Positions 24,733 to 37,204 of a stretch of DNA of 64,000 bases are shown in pieces (the first letter of the stretch is position 1; every line of letters starts with the position of its first letter). The notes under the pieces are model-generated. The model ran no database searches, was not told where the DNA came from, and saw only the letters and a list, made by a program, of their open reading frames with translations. Made by a program: the position numbers and the translations under genes. The stretch spans positions 480,354 to 544,353 of the forward strand of contig JACEEZ010001699.1 of assembly GCA_016584305.1 (NCBI GenBank). Direction: 5' to 3'. This DNA is from Chionoecetes opilio. Its lineage: Eukaryota; Arthropoda; Malacostraca; Decapoda; Majidae.

Positions 24733-25504
24733 ACAGCAATCCACCCCCTCTTCAAGCTGCATGTGGTCCCCTTCTTAACCCTGATAATGTAGATGCCGTG
24801 AAATCAAGACTGCTGTTCGAGGTCACGGAGCAGGCTGCCTAGGATACCTCAGAAGGCAGCAGCCCAGATGAAGACAAAGAGGATGAATTTTTCAAGGTGA
24901 GACTTTAAAATTTTATCAAGATCTACTGCATCTTCAGTTCAGTTGTGACAGTGCATTATTCAAAGTCATTATATTAGCAATATTAAGCGTCATGCTGTTA
25001 AATTATTGAAATATTTATGATTTACATGCAATAATATATTTTCAAAACAATCTAATCATTTTTTGTTCTAAGTAACAGTATACTTTTTTTCAGATTACGA
25101 TTACTTAAAATTTTTACTCTATATATAAATATTAAAAATGTATCTATTATTTCCGTGCTCAGATTAGCCCAGGACCCACAGCTACAGAGGGCACCAACTC
25201 TACCCGCCTCTCCAACAAGATGGGGAAAGAGCTTGAGAGTTGGTGTTCAGAGAAGCAGAGGAACAAGCTGCTGGAGCAGGCTATGTTTCCCGCCCTTTCC
25301 CATGCCGCCTGGGTAGATGTGTTCGTTAAGTACAACACGGCCATACCCAGCTCTGCAGCCGTGGAGAGACTGTTCTCCCAGGGGTCGGACATCATGAAGG
25401 CCAAGAGAGCGAGTCTGACCTTCGATAATTTTGAGAATTTGGTCTTCGTGAAGGAGAACATGGACCTGCTCAAGATGGAACTATCACCAGAGGACTCTGA
25501 ATGA
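24733..25504 (+). pseudogene. hAT transposase, C-terminal part (two exons)
   Basis: The first exon piece, about 24733-24897, reads AIHPLFKLHVV and further, has an in-frame TAG at about 24840, and ends at donor AAG|GTGAGA. The second exon begins at about 25162 after GTGCTCAG and runs to TGA 25504. It contains IPSSAAVERLFSQG and KRASLTFDNFENLVFVKEN, typical of the hAT C-terminal dimerisation domain. The catalytic N-terminal part is absent. The nearby LINE and the stop codon make this an inactive copy. Confidence 0.85.
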
Positions 25505-25699
25505 AGAGTCTGAGGTTAGGGGTCTGATATCTTATCAATGAAATATAATTTGGAGTGTAGTGTACTTATATTAATTATTACCCAGGGGTTGACCAGGGGA
25601 AGGTTTTAAGCCCAATTATGAGATGATCCGATCATTTTTTTTTTTTTTTTAGCAGCCTATTAGCGATAATTGTGAAAAAAAAGTGGGTTGCGAGAATTG

Positions 25700-26040
25700 A
25701 GGAAACCTTGATGTAGGGTGATGGGTAATGGGTGAGTGAATGGGTGGGGTGATGGGTAATGGGTGTGGGTGATGGGTGAGTGAATGGGTGGGGGTGATGG
25801 GTTGGGGGTGATGGGTGATGGGTGAGGGAATAGGTGGGGGGTGATGGGTAATGGGTGAGTGAATGGGTGTGTGGTGATGGGTAATGGGTGAGTGAATGGG
25901 TGGGGGGTGATGGGTAATGGGTGAGTGAATGGGTGGGGGGTGATGGGTAATGGGTGAGTGAATGGGTGGGGGGTGATGGGTAATGGGTGAGTGAATGGGT
26001 GGGGGGTGATGGGTAATGGGTGAGTGAATGGGTGGGGGTA
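25700..26040. repeat. Minisatellite of 33-bp units
   Basis: The unit is built from GGGTAATGGGTGAGTGAATG and GGTGGGGGGTGAT. About ten copies are present, degenerate on the left. It lies inside the hAT element. Confidence 0.9.
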
Positions 26041-26050
26041 ATACATACAT

Positions 26051-26099
26051 TTCTACATCCATGATTTCAGGAAAGTTAGAAGGGCTATCTGGAGAGTCC
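26051..26099 (+). repeat. Short copy of an exon-like dispersed sequence
   Basis: TCTACATCCATGATTTCAGG, GAAAGTTAGAAGG and CTATCTGGAGAGTC match the minus strand at about 61505-61575, and more weakly the plus strand at 59650-59700. Confidence 0.7.
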
Positions 26100-26214
26100 G
26101 TGTTTGGTGGGCCTTCGGCCCACCAAACACAGGTGGTGGGCCGAAGGCCCACCACCAATAGCCCTCCGCAGGAGCTAGCCAAAAAGTCCGCCCGGAGGGC
26201 GGCTTTGCGGCTAG
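26100..26214. repeat. Cluster of three GC-rich perfect hairpins
   Basis: 26100-26130 has a 14-bp stem GTGTTTGGTGGGCC with loop TTC. 26132-26156 has an 11-bp stem GGTGGTGGGCC with loop GAA. 26188-26202 has a 6-bp stem CCGCCC with loop GGA, enclosed by CTAGCC/GGCTAG. The cluster sits between the minisatellite and AT-rich DNA. Confidence 0.9.
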
Positions 26215-26406
26215 TTACATATATATTACATACATACATATATATATTATATAATATATTACATATATATATATATATATATTATATAATATACATATAT
26301 ATATAATATATATATATATTACATATATATATATATATATATATATATTACATATATATATATATATATAATATATATTATATATATAATATATATATAT
26401 ATTATA

Positions 26407-26438
<32 letters not shown>

Positions 26439-28425
26439 ATAAATTTTATAATATATATTAAATATATATATATATATTACATATATATATATATATATTA
26501 CATATATATATATATATATTTTATATATTTTAATATATATTATATAAAATTACATATATACATATATAATATTATAATATATATATATAATATATACAGT
26601 TATATATGATATATATATAATAAATATAATATATATATTATATTACATATATATTAATATTACATATATATATATATATATATTACATATATATATATAT
26701 ATAATATATATATATATTACATATATATATATATATTAATTATATATATATATTAATATAATATATATATTACATAATATATATATTCATATTATATATA
26801 TATAAATAATTATAATATAGATTAAAAATATAATTTAAAAATTAATTAAAAATATATTAATATATATACCATATATATTTAAAATATTATTAATATATAT
26901 ATTAATAATATAATATTTTAAAAATATATATATTTAAATAATATTTCATATATAAATTATACAAATATATATATTTCAAAATAAATAAACAATATATATA
27001 ATATATTCATATATATCTATATATAAATAAATATATTATATACTATATATTATATTAATATAATAATATATATATATTAATATATATTATATATATATAA
27101 TATATTACATATATATATATATATTAATATATTATATATATATATATTACATATATATATATATATAATAAATTATATCTAATATATATTACATATATAT
27201 TATATTATATTAATATTATAATATAATATCTATTTCAATATTTAATATATCTATATTTAATATATACTATTATTTCTATATATATAATAATTAATATATA
27301 TTAATTTTATATATATAATTTAAAATTTTATTAATATTATATATATATATTAATATATATTAAAATATATAATTTATATATATTATATATTACATATATA
27401 TATATATATTTAAAATATATAATAATATATATTCAATATATATATATATTAATAATATATATAATAATATACATATATATATATTAAGTAAATTTAAAAT
27501 TATATTTTAAAATATATTATAAAATTACATATATATTTTAATATAGATATTAATATATATAATATATAATATATAATTACTATTTTATTATATAATATAT
27601 ATATTCATTATTTATATTTTTTCTACTACATATAAATAAATATTTATATAATTATATATTAATTATATATATATATAATATATATATATAATTATTATAT
27701 ATTTTAAAATATATATATAATATATATATATCTTATATTATATATATATATTTCTATATATTATATATTATTTTTATATATCAAAATATATATATTACAT
27801 ATATATATATTATATATATTTATATATAATATATATTATAATATTATATATTTTTATATTATATATATTTATATATATATATATATATTTATATATAATA
27901 TATATATTTTATATATAATATTATATATAATTATATATTATATATATATATATATATATTATAATATTTATATAATTATATTATCTATTATATATATATA
28001 ATATATATATATTAAATATATAATATATATTATATATATATATTATATATATATATTATCATATCTATATATATAATATATATAATTTTATAATAAAATT
28101 TTAAAATATATATATAATATATATATATAAATATTATATATATATAATCATATATATATTATATATAAAATATATATATTAATAATATATATAATACTAT
28201 TTATATATATTATATTTATACTATATATATTATATTATATATTATATTTATTTTATATATATATTATATTATTATATATTAATTATCTTATATTATATAT
28301 ATTTTACTATATATTATCTTCATTCTTATATTATTTTTATATATATATATTATTTTATTATATATTTTATATTTATTATTATATTTATATTTTTAAATAT
28401 ATATAGATATATATATAATATTGTT
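26215..28425. repeat. 2.2-kb AT-only block
   Basis: Almost pure A and T, with degenerate (AT)n, ATTACATATAT and TTATATAT motifs and very few C or G. No coding sequence. It is expected to be hard to sequence and assemble, so its length and order are uncertain. Confidence 0.9.
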
Positions 28426-28693
28426 CCCAATAAGTGTTTAGTAAATAATATATAAATATACCACAAAGTCCTTTACCTCTATTTTTGTAATAAATGCAGA
28501 TAAAATATCACCTGATTGGTTTGCGGTTTGCGGACTTGCGGTTGCGGAAGTGTGAACTGCAAGAAATTTGCGGACATGCAGTTGCTGAACGTCAAGATTG
28601 GGGTTTGCGGATTTGCGTTTGCGGTGTCCACCTCTGCCACACACACACACGAGTTAACACTACCATTGCATCACAAGAGGCCAAGTATAATAT

Positions 28694-29450
<757 letters not shown>

Positions 29451-30420
29451 TATCATAATTATGTATCTATATTTCTATTCATTGTCACACACACACACAC
29501 ACAATTCCTTCATGCTGGTTCTGATACATTTTAATACAAATAGTTCAATGACATACTTTTTTAGATAATAATCTGAAACATTATTCCCTATCATACTGTC
29601 ATAATCTATATTGAGGCTTTTGTTCTACTTTGCGCTTCATCCGTGGAGAGAGAGAAGAGAAGAGACGGGAAAAAAACTAACGTCACAGCATCCTGTACTC
29701 TCCCTACAGTACTATCTATATAAGATAAGTCTCACTCCCGCAGCAAACATCACAGCTGACCCCTGGGCCCTCCCTCCCCACCCGCACCCGCACCATCACC
29801 CTATTCTCGCTAATCCTCCCACTCAACCCCTGTCATTCCCCTTCCAGACATTGGCGCCACCCCCATCAACCCTTCTGACCCCCCCTTTCCCCCACTACTG
29901 ATCCCCCTACCCCCCCAGCACCCCACCACCAATACAGACAAGCCGCCACGGTTGAGGACCTAAATCCGAACCTTTCCTTCCCTTTCCCTAATCACCACCA
30001 ACCGTCGCTACTTGGATTTGGAGGCGATCCGGTCAGGTCAGGTCAAAAACACACCTGGTGAGTCGGGTAAGGTGACGATCAGACGACTCTCAGAGGATTG
30101 CCTGTTCACCTTAAAGGCTATTTCAATGAATAAATGAATAAGGAAATAAATCTATGAATGATTGAGCGTATATGAAATGAGAAAAAGATTCTAATTTCAT
30201 CTCTATATCATGTTCTAGGTGTGGTAATCCCTCGCAGTTGTGAGGCTGTTGTTATGAGTTTAAAAAGATAAAATTGAGTATCAGGTAATGCTGAAATTGC
30301 TGTATTAACAAGAATGCATGCACAAGCACACACACAAGTAACAGGAACTACCTCGTGTAGGTCTCACGGCCTCTTGTAGCTTCCTTATTTTCTTATGTTC
30401 TAAACAGAAATACATGACAC
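29451..30420. other. Non-coding stretch
   Basis: Contains a C-rich segment (about 29755-29935) and a minus-strand copy of the GAGGCC repeat family at 30331-30402. No exon with convincing splice sites was found. Confidence 0.5.
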
Positions 30421-30429
30421 ATTTTGTTG

Positions 30430-30434
30430 GAGAG

Positions 30435-30504
<70 letters not shown>
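30430..30504. repeat. (GA)n microsatellite
   Basis: Near-perfect GA array. Confidence 0.95.
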
Positions 30505-30511
<7 letters not shown>

Positions 30512-30974
30512 ACTTTCCCCGGTTTGATGACTAGTCTATTATTGCAAATTATAATCGACAACAGTGGCCACACCTTTACGCCTGAGTTAACATATCTCAT
30601 AGTAAGTAGATGAGAATATGAAACCTGAGAGAAACTGACAACCGCGAGATAAGAAAGTGTACATTATCAGCGCCTTGTTATCGGGTTCGCGCCGGGTTTA
30701 GGCCATGACTTAAAGACTGTTACTCGATACTCGATAAACTCATGAATATGTGAGATGCATTTATTTATGTAAAACACTTGATTATGGCAGCAAGCTATGT
30801 ATTATTATCAGCAGTGTTGAAACTGGATGGCCGGTAAAACTACAAATGAAAATATAAAAGTTTTAAACGGAATGAGGTTGCAAACTACTTTATATCCGAC
30901 CTTACACGTTCTAATTTCTGCGCGAATTCAATTAACCCATTACTTAAACTTTAGTACTGCTTCTGCTTTACTTC

Positions 30975-31050
30975 TGCTTTAGTACTTAAGTTCATTCCCT
31001 CAGATCGGTATATTATATTGTTGTTGTTTTCCTGTATGCCTTCGGGGAGT
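30975..31050 (+). repeat. Interspersed repeat with ATT tail, copy 3 (uninterrupted)
   Basis: GCTTTAGTACTTAAGTTCAT runs through without the MITE found in copy 2, so this copy serves as the empty-site reference. It lacks a long ATT tail and runs into the inverted-repeat element at 31071. Confidence 0.8.
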
Positions 31051-31070
31051 GTAAAAAGAAATTGGTTAAT

Positions 31071-31763
31071 ATGGAGGAGAGTTTCACGTTCGTTTTCAGA
31101 GACACCAACTACTTTTTCTTGGCCTACAATAGGTGCTTGTTCGATTACAGGAAGTTTCGACGGAATGCACTTTCGACGGTAAAAAATGTAAGTTTCGACG
31201 GTACCGTCGAACTCCGTCGAAACTTCCAATATGTCTATACGTATTTCTATCATAGAGTATCCCACCCTAACGTGGTAACACCTATCAAACTTAGCTTGCC
31301 TATCATTAATCTTGTATATAATAAAATCAAATAGCGATAAAGACTAATAAACAATGAACAACAGTAGTGTGCGGCTTCATCCTCAGGCTAAAGTAGTTCC
31401 CTCCTGATGGTCACAGTCAGATAACAGAAAACGGCACCTCAGTTTGTGGGGAAACTTGGAATCCTGAGACATTTATTTATTCATTTATTTATTTACTCTA
31501 TCAATGATCGATTGTCCTCATCATCATCCTTCAGCACAGGAGGAGTCGTGCCATAAGATTGATTTTAATTCTATAGTAATTAAAACAGACAAACAGATTA
31601 TTTCCACGTTTGTGTCAATAAGAATTTTATTTCTTATAAATTTCATTGTTGAAAAATTATCAATGAACTGTCTGATAAAAAGTTCCAGGAGTCGAATCAG
31701 AGTCGTAATTGCAGTTTATTTTCCTCCAATAACTAATGATTATGATAACTTGTTCCGTTATCG

Positions 31764-31794
<31 letters not shown>

Positions 31795-32292
31795 GTATTT
31801 TATTTCCTCCTCATCTATATCATCCTCCTCCTCATCTCCTCATCCTATGTATATAATACGTATACATGTCCGTCAATCTCATTTGTAAGTGTGTATATTA
31901 TGAAGGGAATGCATGAGAGGGTTCGACGGCAATGACTTGGAAGGTTCGACGATGCACTCTGTTGGAGGTTTCGACGGTGTCGTCGAAAACGCATTCCGTC
32001 GAACCTTCCTGTCACCGCTTGTTCTAATAGTGCTAGTTTTATTTTGCGCATTTTGTGGTGAAGGTTAGGTTAGGTTTCTTTAAAACCTGTAAGGTTAGGT
32101 TAGGTTAGGTTAGGTTAGGTTAGGTTGGGTTAGGTTAGGTTAGGTTTCATTAAAACATAAGGTTAGGTTACGTTTAATTTTTTTTTTTTTGGTTTGCGCA
32201 AAATAAAACTAGCACCATTAGAACAAGCACCTATTGTAGGCCAAGAAAAAGTAGTTGGTGTCTCTGAAAACGAACGTGAAACTCTCCTCCAT
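31071..32292. mobile_element. Inverted-repeat element with 72-bp identical ends and TTCGACGG clusters
   Basis: 31071-31142 and 32221-32292 are identical in inverted orientation (ATGGAGGAGAGTTTCACGTT at both ends). Just inside, both arms carry clusters of TTCGACGG in direct and inverted form (31153-31226 and 31918-32006), including the palindrome TTTCGACGGTACCGTCGAA. The interior has a short CT tract and no recognisable protein. The right arm is interrupted by a second palindromic insertion. Confidence 0.8.
32017..32228. repeat. 34-bp inverted repeat enclosing a telomere-like (GGTTA)n array
   Basis: GCTTGTTCTAATAGTGCTAG at 32017 and its near-exact complement ending at 32228 flank about 15-20 copies of GGTTA at about 32063-32170. 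The array matches the arthropod (TTAGG)n telomere motif, but with interruptions. The flanking inverted repeat is absent from the left arm of the surrounding element, so it looks like a later insertion. Confidence 0.75.
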
Positions 32293-32379
32293 AATTACCA
32301 AGAAATTTATTATTATTATTATTAAAACACGTGGCTGGAGAAATCTCACCAATCACATAAAGCACCAAGTTCTTCTTAC

Positions 32380-32640
32380 CTGTGCTGTGGTAGAGTCGTA
32401 GGGCGTCACTAACTGTTGCCTTGCGATGGGAATAAAACTCAACTTCTCACTCTACTGCAGCACTCAGATTATATTATCGCTCACAAGCTTTCAACGCCAG
32501 ACCTCGCGTATCGCACACCCTCGCCGCTCCACGCACGCAACACTTGTGAGCTCAGCCGAGGCGGTGGTGGTGGTGGACTCGCTACTCCCTGAACGGTGAA
32601 GTCGAGATCACTGGTGAAAGTTTGTCTTATACGTTATGTT
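32380..32640 (-). other. Probable non-coding first exon and promoter region of the minus-strand membrane-protein gene
   Basis: On the minus strand a GC-richer segment with CG dinucleotides ends in CTCTACCACAGCACAG followed by GTAAGAAG, a good donor. It contains no long open frame. Joining it to acceptor 22710 would place the ATG at 22707 three bases into exon 2. This is an inference; the upstream boundary and transcription start are not defined. Confidence 0.35.
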
Positions 32641-33019
32641 TCGTTCAGGTATAACTGTTTTACTTTCTATTAATTCATTAACTCTTCCATACATGCGTTT
32701 CAGTCATAATATAAAGGATACAATACTGATCTACGTATGTTATTAACTTGTATACATGTTAAATTGTAGGTCATTGGCCTTGTTTCGCTCAGGGAGGCAT
32801 GCTAAGTATTTTGACAAATCATCGATGCTTCAGTGACGCTCGTGTGTTGCCCTTTGGCTCAACTTTCCCTTCCTTTTTTTTTCAAACACAGAGCTAGAAA
32901 TAGAAAGCACGGCCGCTGTGTTCCGCCGTGCCTTTGTTATGCATGACCCCGATGGCGGTTATCACGGGACACATCGCTATCATGGCATCCCCTCGCCGCT
33001 GCATGGCAAGACACCCGTA

Positions 33020-33064
33020 GTAATAATAATAATAATAATAATAATAATAGTAATAATCAAGGCT

Positions 33065-33142
<78 letters not shown>
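33020..33142. repeat. (AAT)n followed by (CT)n
   Basis: Ten or so AAT triplets, then a CT array at about 33069-33141. Confidence 0.93.
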
Positions 33143-33143
<1 letters not shown>

Positions 33144-33211
33144 CCTTGGTAATAATATTTTATTTCGCCTGAAGTTATAGGCAGCAAAAACTAAGCAAAA
33201 TATACATACAT

Positions 33212-33309
<98 letters not shown>

Positions 33310-33348
33310 TGGTAATTTTGGTAGATGTTTAAATAATAATAAAAATAG

Positions 33349-33435
<87 letters not shown>

Positions 33436-33490
33436 GTTGGTGTTGTTAGTTGTTGGTAATGTTGGTAGATGTTTAAATAAAAAATAAAAT

Positions 33491-33583
<93 letters not shown>
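33212..33583. repeat. Three (GA)n arrays with duplicated spacers
   Basis: GA arrays at about 33212-33305, 33354-33432 and 33497-33582. The two spacers share TTGTTGGTAAT and GGTAGATGTTTAAATAA, so the unit of array plus spacer was tandemly duplicated. Confidence 0.9.
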
Positions 33584-33584
<1 letters not shown>

Positions 33585-33704
33585 TGTGTATAATAATATA
33601 GTGAGTCATAATACCTCAGTTTTGTCTAAGCAAGCCACCGATGTTATACAAGGTTGATAACAAGACGAAGCGACGTGGAGGTGTGATGTATGAAGGCACG
33701 ACAT

Positions 33705-33850
33705 GTAAGGGATCACCTGAAGAACCGTCACCCCAGGATTTCCCACCTGAAGATCCGTCACCCCAGGATTTCCCACCTGAAGATCCGTCACCCCAGGATT
33801 TCCCACCTGAAGAACCGTCACCCCAGCCCACCTGAAGAACCGTAAACCCC
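33705..33850. repeat. Short minisatellite of 30-bp units
   Basis: Units contain CACCTGAAGAWCCGTCACCC and CAGGATTTCC. Further direct copies, and one inverted copy, lie at 34338-34430. Confidence 0.88.
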
Positions 33851-34337
33851 AGCCACAGTGAATGTAATTTATAAAATGATGATAACAAATAACAAACAAC
33901 TTTGTGTTATGCATCTTGGAGAAATGCATCTTCTGAAATTCGAGAACGGGCAAAAAAAGATCCAATTCTTATAGACTTAGTGGATTTGTATACTTCAGGC
34001 TGTCTTTTGTTTGACATTTCCACAGAAAACCATCCTTCGATCTGGAGTATTTTGTCAAATTCATCCAGCTATCACATGTATCACACTTAACTTCACGCTT
34101 TAAAAGTCTGTTTTGTTGAAGCCACCGAATAACTTTAGTGGAATCATCACACACCAGTGGTAGGACGGTAGTTTAGAAGGTATTGCGTGCCATGGTCGAC
34201 TGACTCCTTATGACTTATATTTTGCAGTCAACTTATTCTTATATAGTCCTCCTACCTGACTGGAGGGTCCTGACTCGTCCCTTTTAACCATTTGATCTGA
34301 CCTCATTTGGAAAGTGAAGTCAGTTAAAGTATTGACC

Positions 34338-34430
34338 CCACCTGAAGATCCGTCACCCCAGGATATCCCACCTGAAGAACCGTCACCCTGCCAAACTCTG
34401 GGGTGACGGATCTTCAGGTGATCCCATGTA
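34338..34430. repeat. Second locus of the 30-bp minisatellite, with one inverted unit
   Basis: CACCTGAAGATCCGTCACCC occurs at about 34339, a variant follows, and its complement GGGTGACGGATCTTCAGGTG lies at about 34401-34420. A hairpin can form. Confidence 0.85.
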
Positions 34431-34644
34431 AGCTTTGGCACGCACCATGACCTGCCGTGGGGTCAAAATAACATGAAGATGTCAGTGATGAAATGTTATA
34501 AAACTATTCACATAACAATGGAATGAAGAATGCATAATGTGTACTACCTGTTTTGCATATTAATTGGAATTAACTAATGAGACTGGAATCATAGTGAAAA
34601 CGTAAATATTATTATCATTGGAAATTGTTTGCCACCGGAAGAAC

Positions 34645-34744
34645 ACACACACACACACACAACACACATACACACACAACACACAAGCAGCTGTGTACAC
34701 AAAAATCGACATTGTTTCCGGTCGTGACCACAGATGTGTGCGTT

Positions 34745-34791
<47 letters not shown>

Positions 34792-34800
34792 CACAAACAC
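34645..34800. repeat. Two (AC)n microsatellites
   Basis: AC tracts at about 34645-34685 and 34749-34800 with a unique spacer. Confidence 0.95.
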
Positions 34801-34904
34801 GTTGCTGTGTAAGGGCGAACCACCACCTGCAGGCTGGTTGAGCAACAGTGTTCCTTCTTCCAACCCCTGGTTTCCTGTTCGTGGATTCGTGAAAGACTGG
34901 TTCG

Positions 34905-35193
34905 ATCACCAGTAAAGGTCTTCGCTACTTCCCGACCTCTGCATCCTCATGAAGCCTCGACACCCTCTGGTTTGGAGCAGAGGTTACTATATAGGCGCTT
35001 GGTGCCGGGGGACTGCCGGCTGTCCCGGCAGAAGAGTTCCCGATGCAACACGGGGAGCTGCTCTCTCCCCACCTCTGCTGTGTACACTTCATCGTCCCCT
35101 GCTGCCCAGGTCAACTACCCTTCCCATCTGCCGTCGTCCCTGTGTCCAGTGCTTCAGCGACCTATGGTTGACGGGAAGGCTGTTGCGAACCAG
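34905..35193 (+). CDS. Possible isolated exon (weak)
   Basis: An open, moderately GC-rich frame ends at GCGAACCAG followed by GTAGCAGG, a possible donor. The encoded stretch includes LLYRRLVPGDCRLSRQ. No family is recognised, no partner exon was found, and the upstream acceptor is weak. It may be chance. Confidence 0.2.
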
Positions 35194-35199
35194 GTAGCA

Positions 35200-35856
35200 G
35201 GGGCGTGAGTCTATAAGAGGTGTTGATTATATACGTGATTTGTAAATACTTGTTGTACATAGTTGCTTGTATACTTGTAGTTTGAGCGAGATACCAAGTA
35301 AATCTCCTCAATTTTAAGCTGTGTTTGCATCACCCTTACGGCCCTCCCCCTATCTCAGCTTCGCCGTATCCTGGAATCCTTGGGCTAGCGAGTGTATGTT
35401 CAAATCGCGCCCGTTTCCCTTACAGGCTGAAACATGCAAACACAATATTCTGTTTTCGTCCGTCGTGGTGTAGTAAGCTATATAAGTGTAGTTTTTGTAT
35501 AGAGTAAAGTTTTAGTGTACAAATCAAGCAAAGTCTACTTGGAGGCGTTGTAGGTTGAAGGGTTGACCATGCGGGGCCTTGGTGAGTCATTTGGGTGTCG
35601 CGGCGGGAGGCTGGGAGCAGGGCAGAGGGAGAAGAATTAAGAGGGAGAAGGGGTAAAGAGGGGGGGGAGGAGGATAGAAATGACCGTCCTTCCTTTCTGA
35701 GCCTCCAATCCGACCTTCACCTCCTTCTACTCCTTCATCCACTCTCACTGTCGTGTGTGCTCTTTCTCGAGATTCTCACTTTCTCTCTAATTAGCTGAGG
35801 TCCTCCCTTTCCATACGTTCTCACTTTCTCTCTAATTCTAGGTCCTCCTTCCTCCG

Positions 35857-35912
<56 letters not shown>

Positions 35913-36510
35913 TTTCTCATCTCTAATTCTCCTCTCTCACTTCTCTCCTTCTCTCTCCTCTTCCCTGTCTCTCATCGCCGTCTCACCAACTCCTCCTCGT
36001 CATCTCCTTCGTCACATAACTACTCATCAGCGTCTGCAACTAATACCTACCTCTCTCATCTAATGTCTACTCTTAATATTTATGCTCACGGCAAGTGACA
36101 TACCTCTCTCCATGATATTTCCGGATATCACGACTAGTCTTAGAAGATAGAGGAGATATGTAGGAGAGAATGCTCGAAGTTCGCGTATTTCAAGTGTAAG
36201 GAGCGGCCCAAAGTACTGTTCCTGCTTGCGTGTTACATATTCTCGTTTGCATAGCTGACAGGCGTCGAGGTGCATTATGGTCATGCTGGCAATGGATATC
36301 TTTTCTCGTATTTTCGGATAATTCAGGTTTGCCGATAGAAGGTTAAGCGAGGAAGGAGGTAAGGACACACAAGCAACACGGCAAAACCCAACAGCCACGA
36401 ACGACGCCCAAGGACTCCTACAGCTTTCAGTCACGCTCAACAGCACTACACAGACCCATCCTACACACGGACACAACACTTAACTCTCCTTACACTATAC
36501 AGCCACATTC
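35200..36510. other. Non-coding stretch with a CT array
   Basis: Holds a CT microsatellite at about 35858-35911 in a pyrimidine-rich surrounding. No convincing exon was recognised. Confidence 0.5.
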
Positions 36511-36512
36511 AC

Positions 36513-36557
36513 GTACACACACAGCACACACACACACAACACCACACACCACACACA

Positions 36558-36592
<35 letters not shown>
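36513..36592. repeat. (AC)n microsatellite
   Basis: Imperfect AC array. Confidence 0.93.
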
Positions 36593-36595
<3 letters not shown>

Positions 36596-36999
36596 AATTC
36601 CACATATGAGTCCTGCATAGCGCTTGCAATGATACCATGCTGCGCTGAAAACCAGGTATGTTAACAAGTTTTTTGACATATTTTTTAATACTTGATACAA
36701 TGACCTCTGAGGGTGATTTTCAAGGTCATGAACACTTCAGGCTCGTATGGCTTCCTATTAGTGATCTAGTGAAGCCATAGTTTACAAAATAAAAATTACA
36801 AAATATGTAATTACTTCTTATTACTTCTTTGACGTTTCAGACTTTTTGTACTTTTTCTCTCGACTTTTCAGCATTTACAAAATATCACAACATGAGCTGA
36901 TACTGTAATCTAGTCACTATCAACTGTTTCTTGCGACACATGGATTAAAAGACATGTAATCTAAATCATTCTGCCTTAGTGACAGTATAATAATCTAAT

Positions 37000-37204
37000 G
37001 GTACTACTACTACTACTATTACTATTACTACTACTACTACTACTATTTACTATTTACTACTACTACTACTACTACTTACTACTACTACTTACTACTACTA
37101 CTACTTACTACTACTACTACTTACTACTACTACTACTACTTACTACTACTACTATTACTACTACTACTTACTACTTACTATTAGTACTACTACTACTACT
37201 ACTG
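37000..37204. repeat. (ACT)n microsatellite with TACTT interruptions
   Basis: CTA/ACT triplets shifted in phase by inserted T bases. Confidence 0.95.

Larger units (their letters stand above)
23475..28636. mobile_element. hAT-superfamily transposon remnant, about 5.2 kb, with nested insertions
   Basis: The proposed left end is CAGAGATGGGCAC at 23475; the right end, read inward, is CAGAGGTGGACAC at 28636. Both ends are followed by many subterminal CCGCAAA/TTTGCGG repeats (about 23485-23615 and 28517-28625), as is usual for hAT elements. Flanks GACCACAC and CCACACAC are compatible with a blurred 8-bp target duplication. Inside are a hAT C-terminal exon, a LINE fragment, a 33-bp minisatellite, GC-rich hairpins and an AT-rich block. 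It sits in intron 1 of the membrane-protein gene model. Confidence 0.65.

Noticed and set aside
29740..29940. Proline-rich frame as a possible exon
   Set aside because: C-rich low-complexity DNA with no supported splice junctions.
36060..36479. 139-residue minus-strand frame
   Set aside because: No recognisable domain, no conserved motif and no supporting splice sites; a frame of this size can occur by chance.
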